Assembly (NCBI GenBank): GCA_014706295.1
Contig: JACSVZ010000007.1
Location: 2,935,199-2,999,198, forward strand
Length of the DNA stretch: 64,000 nucleotides
Origin: Lycocorax pyrrhopterus obiensis
Lineage: Eukaryota > Chordata > Aves > Passeriformes > Paradisaeidae
Reading direction: 5' to 3'
The translations under genes were made by a program, and so were the position numbers. The notes under the pieces are model-generated. The model was not told the origin of the DNA. It saw nothing but the letters and a program-made list of their open reading frames with translations, and did no database searches. This document shows positions 1 through 13,035 of the stretch, one piece after another (position 1 is the stretch's first letter; the number at the start of each line of letters is the position of its first letter).

Positions 1-3000
1 CTTCCTTTTTTTATTTGGTAGAGCACTCTTTACAAATAATAGAAGCCGATTAAATTTATATTATTTATTTTAGTTTTACATTATTTACAAAGAAACTGAG
101 AATCGTGAGGGTGGAACCAAATTTCTTTTAGGATGAAAATTTCCAGTCTTGAGTCTTACATTAAACTAGTAACAAAAAGTATTGGTAATGAGAGAGGAAA
201 TGTCCCCAGAACACATATGCATCAATTTGCTCCCAGTCACCATTTACTTGGAACAGAGGCAACAGAAAAAGCAAACTAGGATTTTTTCAAGACTGACTGA
301 AAACCTGTATTACTCTCCACTTCCTCATGCTTACTCTCACATTCACATTTCTTCTTAAAGTCTCTGGTACTGACATTTTTATGTAGACTTTTAGGTATTT
401 GCCTTCCCAATGATCACTTTCTCCTTCTTTGCTTCAATCTGTGAAAAATTGCCCCCAACTACACATCTTCCTTCCTGCTACACACACTAGGCTCCATACA
501 CGTGCAAACTTCTCCTGTATTAATGTGTAAATTTAAAATTCTTATTTTCCTGCCAGCATAGTACGACTGGATTCTGACCTCAAGACCTTTGATACGTTTC
601 TCAGTTTTGTCATTTACCTTAAGTGTAACACAAATGCCCTAAGCCAACCCTTGACTTCCATTTTTTGGGGACCGTAGCAGTTAGCTTTGGATGTAGGTGT
701 TTGTTTGGCATGCAGAACAGTTTAAGATGCTGTTTTATGGCAGATTAGTTCCAAGGGATTGGCAAAATTTGGCATCATCACCTCCTTGTATCAGTGTTGT
801 ACGGAGTGGTATTGTGGTCTCTGGACACAGAACATGCTCTGTTTTTATTATTTTTGATTTACCATCCTTAGAGTCTTTCATGTCAGGGAAAGGACAGTCC
901 TTTGTCTTCTTTTGCAGCCTTCACTTAAAATCACTTTTTTCTCATGACAGCCTCAGACAAGAAGAATGTGCTCTGTAAAGTCCAGCAGTTGCCCAAGAAG
1001 CTGCCACCACACAGCAATAATGACAGTTATTAAAGCTCAGAACATTAGAAGTGAGTGTTTCCAGTTGCAGAATATCACAGTCCTGGCTCATTGCCACCAG
1101 CCTGTGATCAAGCTGTTTTCATTTGTGCTAACCAGCAAAAGAATAACAGGATGTTTATTCCTTTTTTTTTTTTTTCTGAGTGAGCAACTCCTGCCTATAG
1201 GGCTGCATTGAGGTTAAGTGCATCTTTACTTTTTATGCAATAATTTGCAGAAAAGGGATCTGGTAATAAAAAATGGGAAAGAAGAAAGGATTGAGCAATG
1301 CAGTGTTCACATGGATTAAAGGTTTACTTTGGCAAAGTTTGCAAGCACAACATGTACTTTCATCACAGGTGTTTTCCCAAAGCATTTCAGCTGCCTAGAC
1401 AAGATGTCATGGCAGCAACTCATCTGTGTGCTCTTTCCTGCTGGAGCAGGGCAAACATTTTGCTTAACCACAAAACAACTCATGCAGAAAAAAAAAAAGG
1501 AGAGAGAAAAAACCCCATGATACTGTACTCTCAATTGTTTTCAATTACAAAAGTGATTATTGGGGCCAGGATTATTCAGATTTAGGCTGTCAGAGTTCAT
1601 TCTGTCACTACAGAAAACGTAATCCTATAGCTCAAATCCAAGGCAGAGGGAGAAGATCCACAGTGTGCTCTGAGCTTTGAGCAAATTGCTTTTACCTTTA
1701 GCTTTTCCCTTGCAGAATGATGGCTGAGCTCCTGCCTCTCTTGTCTTTTTTAGATCAGATCTGCTGGCAGCATGACCTTCTGGGTGGGGGACTTCTTTTG
1801 GCCTGCTCTTGGACAGCACTCATATTGTTTGGGTCTGACTGACCACTGCAATAGCAATCATAAATAGAAAGATTAGCAAACAAGATGTAAAACTGAGGAC
1901 AGTATGGGAACTGTTATTGAGGTTCATCGTGTTCAAAATCCTTGAACGCAAATTTGTATGGAAATTTGCATTATTCTGGGAATACTATCTGTAATCCCTA
2001 AAAGAATTATAAATGTACTGAGATAGTGGAATGTAATAAAATTGCTCTATTTTAACTGAAACCAGCACTTTCTTATTTGTTTCTTGCTCTGGAACCTGGA
2101 ATCAGAGTCAAGTACTCTTCTCTGCTGTTGAATGGAGCTATTTGTAAATATCTGACACATTAATAATTGTTTTCTGAATCCATTCCAGGAGTTACATCTA
2201 TCAACAGTACATGCTTATGCATGAGAGTTTTGTTTGATTGGTGTTGGTGAACTGGTTTAGTGATGCTGGCACAGTTTATCAATTATTTGCAACTGGTAAT
2301 GTAATGGTGGATCAGTCCTGCATGAGTAGTAAGATAGTTATTTTCTGTGAAATTTTCACTGCTTAATATTTTAATTAATAGGAGTTTCCTGACAAGTGAG
2401 AGATAGTTTGGGGCATAACCTTTTATGAAACAATGCAGGAAATCACAACAATGGTTTATAACCAAGACTGAGAGTCAGAATGCCTTTGTAGAAAGTCAAT
2501 ATTAATATTTTAAAGAGTTTGGAATATTTTTATGTATTATTGTCATGCTGTGATGCACAAAGAGTATATTAGGCAATGGGAAATTAATTACTATCACCAT
2601 CTTTACTCTTTAGGATGTGTTTGTGTATAATAAACTTATCCAAATCCTATAGAGAGCAACTTTAACACATGCAGTCATAGCAATTTATACAGGGGGTGGT
2701 AGGAAGTTGCTGATACTCGATGAAAGGTTTGATTTGCCCCATAGAGTTCTATTCCTGTAGAATGCAAACTCAATGCAAACTCTGCCAGCAGCTGTGTGTC
2801 CCATCCTGGAAAAGGTCATGGAGACCTTAATCAGAGAGGTACTCAGGGATCTCTCAGCACAGGGGAGCTGGGCTGGATCTAGTCGAGTAACACCAGCAGA
2901 TCTTGGCCATGCTCTGTGGTCACTGTAAAAAGTCACTGGAAGTTCCAGTCCTTGTATTCATGGACTTAGAAATTTGTACAATTAATTAGGCCCTTAAACT

Positions 3001-6000
3001 GCAAAGATATATGAAATTTTACCCTGTGAAGTTGCCCTACTGCCTTCAGAGGGCTAGTGTCATTAGAAAAGATTATAGCAGTGCACATGCTCATGATATT
3101 AGAAATTTCAGCCTTTAATGAATAATGTCTGGCAGCCCTGTAGTGGTGTAAAATTTCATGTCATTACATGTTCAATGCATTACAGATAACACATAATTTC
3201 AGTGTCAAGGGAAAATGGTGGTTTGATATTAGTTTCAGCCCTTTAAATTCTGACTTGAAACCTTAAATAAGTGAAGTTTATATGTAAGAATAAATGAGAG
3301 ACTGGAAATTCCTTCACTTACATGCTGCAGTAATGTTCTGTATGTTTGTGGGGAACTAGAACTCCAGTGCATAACTCCTTTTATTTAAGCAACAATTCAA
3401 CAACACTGTTCAAAGTGCTGCTTTGTGCAAGATGAGTATCAAGAAAGGTAGTTTCAAAAGAAAGGGATTTGTAGGGCTGACCAGGCAGTACAACTTTGTC
3501 TTGAAATTTAAAGATAAAAAGAAAGGATGGCACATCAGCACATTTCACTTTAAAGTGACAAAACCTAGAAACTCTATGCCAGGAAACTGTAATCACTTCT
3601 CCTGCAACATAATGGAGTGTCAGTCAACCATCTATCTTCTAGGAGGCCAAGGCAGCTGTGGGAGCTCTTCTCATGAGACATGAAACAACAGAAGATCTGG
3701 CAACGGAAAGATATGAACAGTCATCAACTTATCTGCTGCTGGGGAAATACGCTCTGTGCTTTGGCATCTTGCCCCTGAGGTTGCTGGCCAAATGTGAGAT
3801 GATTTACCATTAGAGTGAGGCTGTCTGCCAGATGGATAAGCCCCTACAAACTGAGCTCAGACTTTCTGACGTCTCCAACTTCTGCTTGCACGTATCTAAG
3901 AGCTGTGGCTGGGACCTTGTCAAAAGATCCATTAATGGGAAATGGAACATGGAGAGTGCAACTGGTACTTAGGGAGAAGCATGCAATGCCTGAATGTCCA
4001 CTCTGACTCCTCCACAGGATCGCAACATGGTACATGCAGTGTCTGCAGAGCCTTCTGTACTCTTGTGGGCTTGACTCCAAACTAATTGCTGTCTAATCTG
4101 CAAGAGTATTGAAGCTGTGAAGTATTGTTTTGAAGCCTGGAAGTAATGTTTTGAAGTATTGTATATTCTATTCAATATGAGGAACAATAAATTATTCTTA
4201 TGGAGTGTTAATACAATATCATGCAGGCACATACATGTGTATAAACATGTATATATATATGTAATTTGGGGTATTGTTTTAGGGGTTTTTTTAGTTAATT
4301 TTTATAAATCATTTACAATTATTTGTTCCGCTCAGTTTTCAAAGCAAGTAGAAGGTGAAAATTAAACCAATCTCCTTCCCTTTTAAAGAAAGTACTTTGG
4401 AATCACGCACATAAACACACCCTTTATTTTTAAAGCTATGTCCTGTTCGAAATGAGCACAAAAACCAACTGCATAATACTAATTTTGTCTTTCCAGAAGA
4501 AAGAGCTGACACTCCTGGGATTTCAGCCTGTGATAAGGCTATTTTAAACCTGAGGCTTAAATCACAAAGCCACTAGTATGCTTTAATCTGCTACGAGGCT
4601 GTACCATCCTGATGGATGGCTAGTGGCTTGCAATGAGACTTAGTATGGTACAACTTCTTCTAACATCAAGTGGCATCCCTCCTATATTATTGTATGGAAT
4701 ACAACAGAAGTACACCAATGGTTCTCACTTCCAGTATCCTTCTATCTTGAGAGAAGAGAGGGACAGATTTGAGGAGGTGGGCTGTTCAGGAGGAGTGGTT
4801 CTCCCCTCCCCTGGAAAGAGCTGGAGAGGGGACAGCCTTGTCCCCGAGGCCAGGGCTGACATCACTTCTGTGACAGCTCTGAGGCACTGTTTTCTTACAG
4901 ATGCTCCTGCCTGTTCTGGCACTGGTCTGTCCACTGAAGTACAACAGGTTGAGACCAGGATTAAAGCCTCATTTCTTTTCTTCTGGCTGATTGCTAAACT
5001 GGATTGCTTGCACTCTGAGTGCAATATAAGCAGTTTGGTGTTTGACACTTAGTTTTACCTTGAGCTGCAAGTTTTCACAGCTTGTGTGCAATTAAGTTGC
5101 TTGAGAACAAGAAGTCTCAAATGAGACTAATTTTAATGGCATGTATATTTGCAATGGGCATTGAGATTTCTGTGCATCCAGGCTCTGAGGTTGTTCCGTT
5201 GGCATTGTCCTAAAGGCTAACACAAATTCAAGCCTCTGTGGGCATATTTCTTCTGGTATTCAAAATGGAGAGAAGTGTCTTTTGCTGTAATGGAAAACAA
5301 ATAACATGTCAACCCAGTACTGAAAGACATACAACCAAGGGGAGTTGTGAGGCTTCTATACACAAAACACTCAATCTGTAATTACATGAGAAAATAAGGC
5401 ATGTATCTGCACTCGGGTTTTTAGGATAAAGAGCTCATGTTTTAGAACCTTATCTTGGCATACCCAGATGCTATTATTTTGATTATTTTATAAATAATTT
5501 AGGACCGAGATTGAAGTAAAATTTGAGCAAAGTGTTAAATTGGTCTGTGTCCTTAATCAGTTAGATATTTAAAGAAGGCAACATATCTCCCACCAGGCAT
5601 ATGATTTTTTCCAAATGCTGCAGAGTTGTGCAACAGAATGAAAAAACTCTGAAGATTGAAGCCTGAAGAAGACCAAAAAAAGAAAGATTTCCATCTGATT
5701 CCTCTATGAAAAAAATTAAAATGTCATTGTTCTCACTACCAGTCACGGTCTTTTTCTAAAGATTTTAAAGACTGAGATAAATTATTTTAGGCAAAAATTT
5801 AGATTTGACCACTAATATTAAACTACAGTTGCAGGGATCAGGCCTTCAAGCATTTCACATGTACTTCTGCACCAGACCACCACAACTGACATTGCTTAAA
5901 AATGTCAATATAGAGAAGTTTAGCTTCATATTCTGTTTATTTAAAATATAAACAGAAATGTTTGTTAGATTTTGGATTTTTTTTTTATATTAGCATTAAA

Positions 6001-8911
6001 CCAAAGACTATCCAACACATTATCAATGCTAAAGGGGAAAAGCAGAGAGGATACATTGCACCAAATTCTGTCTTCTAATATCACTAAGCACTAAGTACAG
6101 CAAAGTGTACAGGATGTGTGAAAATAATCTTTCTTGCAGTCACCATAACAAGCTCCTAGAGGATGATGAAATCATTAAGCATAAAGAATATCCTTGGAAA
6201 CTTGGAAGCTGCAGACCTAGAAGTTGTACCTCATTATTGTTACTGTAAAGTTTTTGCCCTTACAGCTACCACAGACTTATCCAATACTCATCATGTTTAA
6301 CATCAACTGCAGTGCCTACTGCCTAATTTAACCCAAGGTATTTGACCACAAGTAAAACCATCCACAGGTCAGACCATGCTGGGACTCTGCGGGGTGTTAG
6401 AACTGCTGTAGGTCTCACTGCAAGACTAGACTTTACATGGACAGACTTTTTCTTGGAGCCTTTGAAGCAAATGCAGCTGCTGCTGCAAAGGAGTGGAGAG
6501 AAAATAAAAAGTGGGAAATCGGAGAAATTTAGGCACTGGTGAGTATGTATTATTTGGAGCTTTGTATCACAAGCACTCAAGGAAAGTACGAGCTGTATTT
6601 TAGTATCGACTCCACTGAATCGATCAGAAGGGTCAACATACTGCCAGTGTTGCATAGCCCAAGGGGACAAAGTGGTCCCTGAGCACCACTGCTATCCCCT
6701 CTGCCTTCTCTAGAAACTTGGGTTTACTTCTTGGCACATCATTCCCAAGGGCATACTTTGGCATCCTAGTATAGGTTAACCTTACTGCTCAGTATATGAA
6801 GGCAATTCTCTACAGATGACCAATTCTAAATCTCTCATCCATGACTGTTACAATAACATTTTAAAAATATGATCTCACATTTTCTGAAGTAGAGTTTTTT
6901 GTTCATTTTACTTTGGTGGTGGTATCTTACAAGTTTGTAGAATAAACAAAAACTTCCTTATTTCTGAAAACTGTTTTCAATTTTGGAGGCAGGCCAAGAA
7001 AGGAAGGAATTCCATTTTCTGTGACATTCAAAAATACCTGGAAGTCTGTGTTTATATGAATATCTGTTATCTCTATAAATGTAATTTTTATCTTTTCTGT
7101 CAAAAAGGTGGTAACTCCAGAAAGGTCCTAGATAAGACCCCAGGGAGGACTTAACAATAAAAGAGGATCCATGGAAAAGAGAAATTTGGTAATAGCGCAG
7201 CCCTTGCGTTTAGCTGGTGCTGCATCGAGAGGGAAGAAATCTTCTGTCTCTGTATACAGCCAGTGGGACAAGCTGTGTTCTAGTGGGGCCACAGGGAAAC
7301 TGCCTTCCTCTTGTGCCAAAGGAATACATTATCATTGAAACAATGGTGTTGGAGTCCAAAGTGCAGGGAATATTTCTCTGCCTGTTTTGAAGAGTTTTAC
7401 CCCCCGGGACAACACTGTCTTTGCCCTTTGTCCATGGAGAAAATTACCTACTCTCTGGGAAGAAGCAGAATCTACACTGGTGTGAACTAGGTGATAGAAC
7501 ATTATATAAGATTGTCACAGGGTGAAAATTTAGAGGTGTTGGGTTTGTTAATATAGCAAAATAGATAAGAAGCAAAACCTTCAAAATGGAGGATTGTTGT
7601 TGTTTTAGGCCTTCTTCTTTCTTCTTTCTTTACTCCATTTTCTGCGGCAAAAGTGGATTGAGATGATCGGGTGAAAAATGCCGCAGTTCCTTTCATGTGA
7701 CAGAACGATTTATTGAACACTGGTAGAAAAGTAAAAATACCTTTAGTTTCGGGATTTCATTGGGTAATTTACCTTTAAAAGAACAGTGTTATCTTGATAA
7801 CTCGGCTTCTCCTTCACGCTTCCTAAGGGGAGTCATGTCTTTCTGGCTGAGCTCCTCTGATAAGACTTAATAAACAACTATCTGAGACCAAAAGCGTGGA
7901 AAAGTCCCATTCATCTGCAGAGCCCAGGCAAGGGCTCTGGAAACTCCTCCATCCGGGGAGACATAATTAAGGCGCGGTAAAGCGTCAAATGGAAAATAAA
8001 GGATTCTGTTGTTTCAAACTATCTTCACTGCCCCAGAGGAGGAAGGTTTTATGGCTTGCCAACAGGGATAAACTTTCACCTGAATGGAGAAATTGCATGG
8101 ATCTCTCTAGCAAGGGAGAAATTGCTGGAGGGTGGGTGGCTGCAGCAGAGAAAGACCTATGTTTCTGCATGCCACACAGCAGTACTGTGGCGTTTATCAG
8201 CTGAAATAATCTGTAGTACAAGCTTTTGTCTTGGGATTTCAAAAAATTTTCACACCAATGTAACCACAGTGAACTAATCTGTTATATTATCTCGAGCTGT
8301 GACTGAATCTGACCCCAGTGTGTTTTGCTTCCAAGTAGGAAAGGCATAGGAATGACTAAGTACACAAGAGTTCTTGTGAATTATATTTAAAATCAAAGAT
8401 TCTGCTTCTACATAGCAACTTACATATGGCGTTTTGCAGACATATGGCTCATTCTTCATGTGTCATATCATGAAAAATGTGGCTTGTAATTCTGCTGTGA
8501 AGCAAGATGTTTGTGATTATAAATACAAATGACATCATCTGGGTTTTCTTAATAAAGTAATTGTGAGCTATCAGAATATTTTCCATTTAGGGATGGCACC
8601 AGAACTAGGTTTTATTTTATATATATATATATGTATGTATGTATATATATATAAATGTGTATGTGTACATGTACGTATATACAAGTACATAGCATTCTCA
8701 GACAGCAAAAATGCGGGTGGCTCTTTCTGAATCCCAAGAGCAGAATGTGTATCCTGAAAAACAGATTTGAGGAGGAGATGATTGGTACCTAGGCTTTGTA
8801 AGGCTGGAAAACTGCACCAGCAGTACAATAGGTTGGAAAAGAAATATCCTTAAGGAACAATTTAAGAGCTCAACGAAGTTTCACATGCTGCAGAAGGGCT
8901 GCCTTGGAGGC
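1..8911. other. intergenic, no gene recognised
   Basis: AT-rich sequence with no frame that I recognise as a protein and no recognisable CR1 or LTR end. Small features are a poly-T run near 1,161, an AT/TG-rich simple tract at about 4,190-4,262 and a (TA)n/(TATG)n tract at 8,614-8,688. Open frames here are short and lie in all frames, as expected by chance. A locally CpG-bearing patch at about 7,790-8,000 is treated as a finding. Exons of SLC5A12, the next gene beyond FIBIN in other vertebrates, were looked for and not seen. Confidence 0.6.
8614..8688. repeat. (TA)n/(TATG)n microsatellite
   Basis: A run of TA dinucleotides passes into TATG and TGTA units, then degenerate TG/TA sequence. It is plain simple-sequence DNA. 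Confidence 0.85.
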
Positions 8912-9795
8912 TGTCACGACGCACTGGTATGGGGCATGATATTGTTTTTAAGTCCTCCTCAGGCTGAACAAAGATATGTGTCAAAGAACTCTCACACTTT
9001 TATTATATAGTTGCCTTAGATTCGGCAACCAGCCCACTATTTAGACACATAAGGCGTTGTTTAACAAGCCCTTAAATTTTAACACTTCTCAAAAGCAGTG
9101 GCTAATATGCCCTTAATTTTTACTGTACACTTTAATAAGCTCTCAACTCCCACAACACAGTACTCAAAGGTGCTGGCTAACAAGCCACAATACACCACTT
9201 CTCAAAGGTGCTGGCATAAGCCACAACACTGCTTTTCAAAGGCACTGGCACAAATCATAACACACTTCCACAAGTTCCGTACTCTAGCAACAAACTTCAG
9301 TGTGGGGTCTGGGGTAGAATAAGATAGCTGTTCTTTCCACAGGCAAAGTAAGGAAGGACAGAAATAAAGAAGAGCAAGAAAGAGAACAAACAATATCACC
9401 AGACCTTAGATACTGCATTGGTCCTGCCATATGGATGGTCCAGAGCTGGGGTAAACAAGGAGAGTGAAAGAGAAATTGAAAAGAGCACAAAGGGGCCTGA
9501 TCCACTTCCTTTTACAGTTAACTTGGTGCATACTTCTTATGTAAACTAGATTTTTCCTGCTGTTGCATGTGTGCAGGCAGCTTCTTTGAGCCTTTCTCCA
9601 GGAAGAGAGTAAGAGGGGCAGGTGGTCTGAGCATGAGTCTCAAGGTGGAGCAGGATGTTGATTCAGAACAGGTCTGCCCCACCTCCCCAGGATCCTCTCT
9701 TCCAATCATACCTTTCCAGTCGTAACAGTCAGAATGTTTGAGACAAAACATGCTTGTGTCTGGTCCTTCACAGAGGCTGAAAGGATCGTAGGACA
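8912..9795 (-). mobile_element. LTR-like repeat, copy 1
   Basis: This block is clearly related to the block at 22,903-23,625. Both open with TGTCA(C/T)GAC, share the stretch about cccactatttag / acaagcccttaa, share the segment around cttccttttatagttaac, and end around catgcttgtg.ctggtc. On the minus strand the shared segment reads ctataaaaggaagt, a TATA-box-like core, so the element probably lies on the minus strand as an LTR. TG at one edge and a CA-type end are in keeping with that. No internal retroviral coding sequence is attached. The right edge is approximate. Copy 1 carries extra tandem units at about 9,070-9,265 that copy 2 lacks. The family name is not known to me. Confidence 0.6.
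9070..9265. repeat. degenerate tandem units inside LTR-like copy 1
   Basis: Units of roughly 35 bases recur with the core ctcaaaggtgctggc, followed by taagcc and acaac. The best copies end near 9,174, 9,215 and 9,250, and a weaker one near 9,103. The related LTR-like block at 22.9 kb has only one short equivalent. Confidence 0.55.
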
Positions 9796-12625
9796 TGGGG
9801 AGAAAAAAGGGTTAGCAGGGCTCAGAACTCCTGAGCCTGTCTAAAGACACCAGAAATCTCACAGGAAAGACATCTGCTGTATCTCATCATCTTGAGCCAC
9901 TCAAGAAACCCCAGAGGAGCTTCACAGATCTGGCAAAAGAGGTTGATAAGATGCAGCCAGGCACTTTAGGACTGGAATGCAGTGCTTGGCTCTGGAGATG
10001 GGGAAAGGAATCAGATAGTAAATATATATCTTCAGATACACATCGCCTCTCTCTCTTTATTGAATGATTCAAGTAGTCACTACCCTGGAAATTGTCAGCA
10101 TCATGTTAGTTGCCTTTCCCTTTTTGTTGCAGGTGAAACATGAAGTTGCAAGTGGTTCGATTATCTATTAACAACAAGTGTTACAACCCATGCAAATGAG
10201 CTTCAATGTGAGCTACTGATTCCAGGACTATGGGAGTTACAGGAGTATCCTAAAAAAGTAGGCACCAACTGGACTTAAATCCTGTTTCCAAGGGTCACAA
10301 CTCAGCCAATTAAATGCAATATGTCTCTCTGAATAAACTACTGAAAAACATTAAGACCAAGCCCTAAGGCTGAAGTAGTTTGATGTCCTTTTCAACCATA
10401 TTTTTGATAAAATCCTTTGTGTATTTTGGTCATTAAACATTGTCTTCACACTGTTTAAGTGGGCCCAAGGTGAAATCAAAGCACACAAAACCTCAGGCTA
10501 AAGCAAATCTAGGGTAGTAGTTCTGTTGCTTTTCACAAAGTCAATCAGTTTAATACTTTTTCTCCAAACAACGGCAAAATCTACAGGTGAGATGACATTG
10601 AATTTAGACTTGCATTATCATTCGTATTTTATTTTAAAAGCAATTTTTAAAGTATCTTTTACATCTGGTTGTTGTGGGCAGTACATTTAAAACTGTCTGT
10701 GTAGAACTGCCTGAAACAAATCACCATCTTATATTTCATATATTTAGGTTTAATTAAATTATTTCAACAGCCATTAATCCCTTTGCAAGAAATCAAAAAG
10801 AAGCTAAGAACTACTTAGAAATGGAAAAGATTTCTTCTTCTAGCACCAAGAAATAGCTTGACAAATTACATTTAATTGCAAATTTATGATACTAACAAAA
10901 GCATAAAACGAGAACAATAAAAAGAAAGATGATTTTGTTATACTTTCCGTGGACATTTTTAAACAAATTTGTGTTTGGTTCCTGTCAGTTTGTAGTAATA
11001 AGTGAATCAGTATTAAAATCACGGCTTGAGTGATCAAACAAGCAGGACTGGAAAAGTTCTTTGGCAGAGATCCATCTACAAAGGAACTTGGCCTGCATAC
11101 AGAGAAAATATACTACAGATGTATAAATTACACAGGTTGGGATAGTGCTGGTCAAAACTATCTATACTGGAGTCATGTGAGAAAGAAAGTCTAGACACCA
11201 TAGATTAACTTACTTCAACTAAAATCATTCAAACTAGAAATTAGCTAAAACCACATTTGCACAAGTATGCATAGAGAAGTTTCTAACCAGGTATGTTAAC
11301 TAGATGTTCAAATGGAACAACCAAAGAAATTTAGCCAGCTGGATTTATTGGTAAATCTTACACACAATTTTAGTTATAATTATGTGTTTTTTCAAGCAAC
11401 CAGTTAATTAAGGTACCAGAGATGCAAAATCAGTCCACATTTTATTACAGAAAGTAACTTGCAGCCAAGGGTTAATTGTTGCAGTCCTACATTTTCATTG
11501 CTGCAAACAAACTTTATCAAAAGAGAATCCAAATTCCTAATTATTTGCACACAAGGCCAAATCAAAATAATGTAATTTATTTGATAATTTTAACCAAGGA
11601 CAGGCTTTTTTCCAGGGGAGAAAAAGTCAGAGTAGAAAAGGAGCAATGCAGGATTGTTCAGTCATTCTTGGGGAAGGTAAGGAACTGTGTCTGAGCTACT
11701 GTCATTTATGGAAGGAAGGAGAAATTGGAGAACTGATATTGAGATGGGTTTTATGCAATATATAATAACATATATATTATATATAAATGCATAATATATT
11801 ATCTCTATGTTTCTAAGAGATTTAGATTTAACTTCCCTAGTTGTATCCCTTTTGATGATTGTGGATCGAGTCTGGCTGTTGCAGACAGTCAGGTCATGAG
11901 TGCTTTTTGGACCTACGTGCTCAGTCTCAAGCAGAGTGGAGATTTCAAGAGGTCTAAAGATATTGCTGTGGAGAAAAGCTGTGCAGGTGACATACAGAGC
12001 ACACAGTCAAGAGAGTGAGAACTCCAAAATCTTCTCAAAACTCCTGCAGGTCTTTCTGTGATCTGTGTTTGCCCAGGAAAACACTTACCTGGACAGTCAG
12101 AAGCTGGCTTGCATTTGAATATTGTCAGAGAACTTTTTACGGACAGCAAGGCTGAAACAACTTGGTCAGCTGCCAGTGTGCAAGTACTGTAGGTGGGAGC
12201 TGTGCCAACTTTAGCTGCATTACAGGGTAGCTATTTAGGAAGATTACAACAACTTTTCCAGGTCCCATCTGTTTGCTTCCTTCTAGGTCAAACCATCTCT
12301 TCCTGCCCTCAGCATGCAGGCACATCAAAGAGTACATGTGTGTCACTCAGACTTTCCTTCACGGTCTCACCTCTTGCCTCAGTGGTGATGCTACTCACTG
12401 ATGCATCTCCTCTTCTGGAAGCCTCCCTGGTCACTTTCTTCTTTCCCAGGTAGCACTTTTTGTGTGTGCCTCATGTGCCCTCCCCAGCTGAGCTACCCCT
12501 GCAAGCCCTTTCTGCTCTGGGACCTGGCACCCAGCAAGGGATGCACAGCCACTTGCTCAGCTGCAACATCTTCTAAATATGTAAAACATCTTCTGTGATG
12601 ATCACCTTTTTAATCACACTCCTTA
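9796..12625. other. intergenic, no gene recognised
   Basis: AT-rich unique sequence. An AT microsatellite-like stretch lies at about 11,756-11,803. I see no coding exon, RNA gene or classifiable repeat. Confidence 0.55.
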
Positions 12626-13035
12626 TGTGTGATACATGAAGGGACGAGACCCACCAGCAGAGATGTGAGTGAATCTAAGGTTTTATTCGGAAGCATCAGT
12701 ATATATATATATATATATCTCCTCCTAAGAGCTTTTTTTTGGTAACAACATACAGGCTTAATTACAGTTCTACAATAAATCAGTTCTCATGACACCTTCT
12801 ATTGTTCTCTCCAAAGCCATGGCTAGTAGAGTGCGAAGTGTGTACTGCTCCAAGTTTCTTCATGGACTAGTGGAGATGGTGTGCTGTTCTGTGTTGACGT
12901 AGAAACTCATTTGTCCAGTTCTGTCTCAGGTATACACTGTCCAGGGAGATTCTGTTGCTGCTGCCGGCCCTGTTGCTGTTGCTTTCTGTTTAACTCTTTC
13001 CTTACACCAACACCTGCAACCCTAACACTTATGCC
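12626..13035 (-). mobile_element. probable LTR fragment (minus strand)
   Basis: The left edge opens tgtgatacatg, so it would end in ACA on the minus strand. An AATAAA signal lies on the minus strand at 12,682-12,687. The minus-strand segment between that signal and the edge has the layout of an LTR 3' part. A (TA)n tract at 12,700-12,718 sits just upstream of the signal on that strand. The left edge resembles that of the LTR at 47,094, which also starts tgtgatac. The right boundary is a guess and the family is not identified. Confidence 0.35.
12700..12718. repeat. (TA)n microsatellite
   Basis: About nine perfect TA units. Confidence 0.85.

Noticed and set aside
4633..5052. 139-codon plus-strand frame with ATG
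   Set aside because: No recognisable domain, an equally long antisense frame, and no splice or promoter context.
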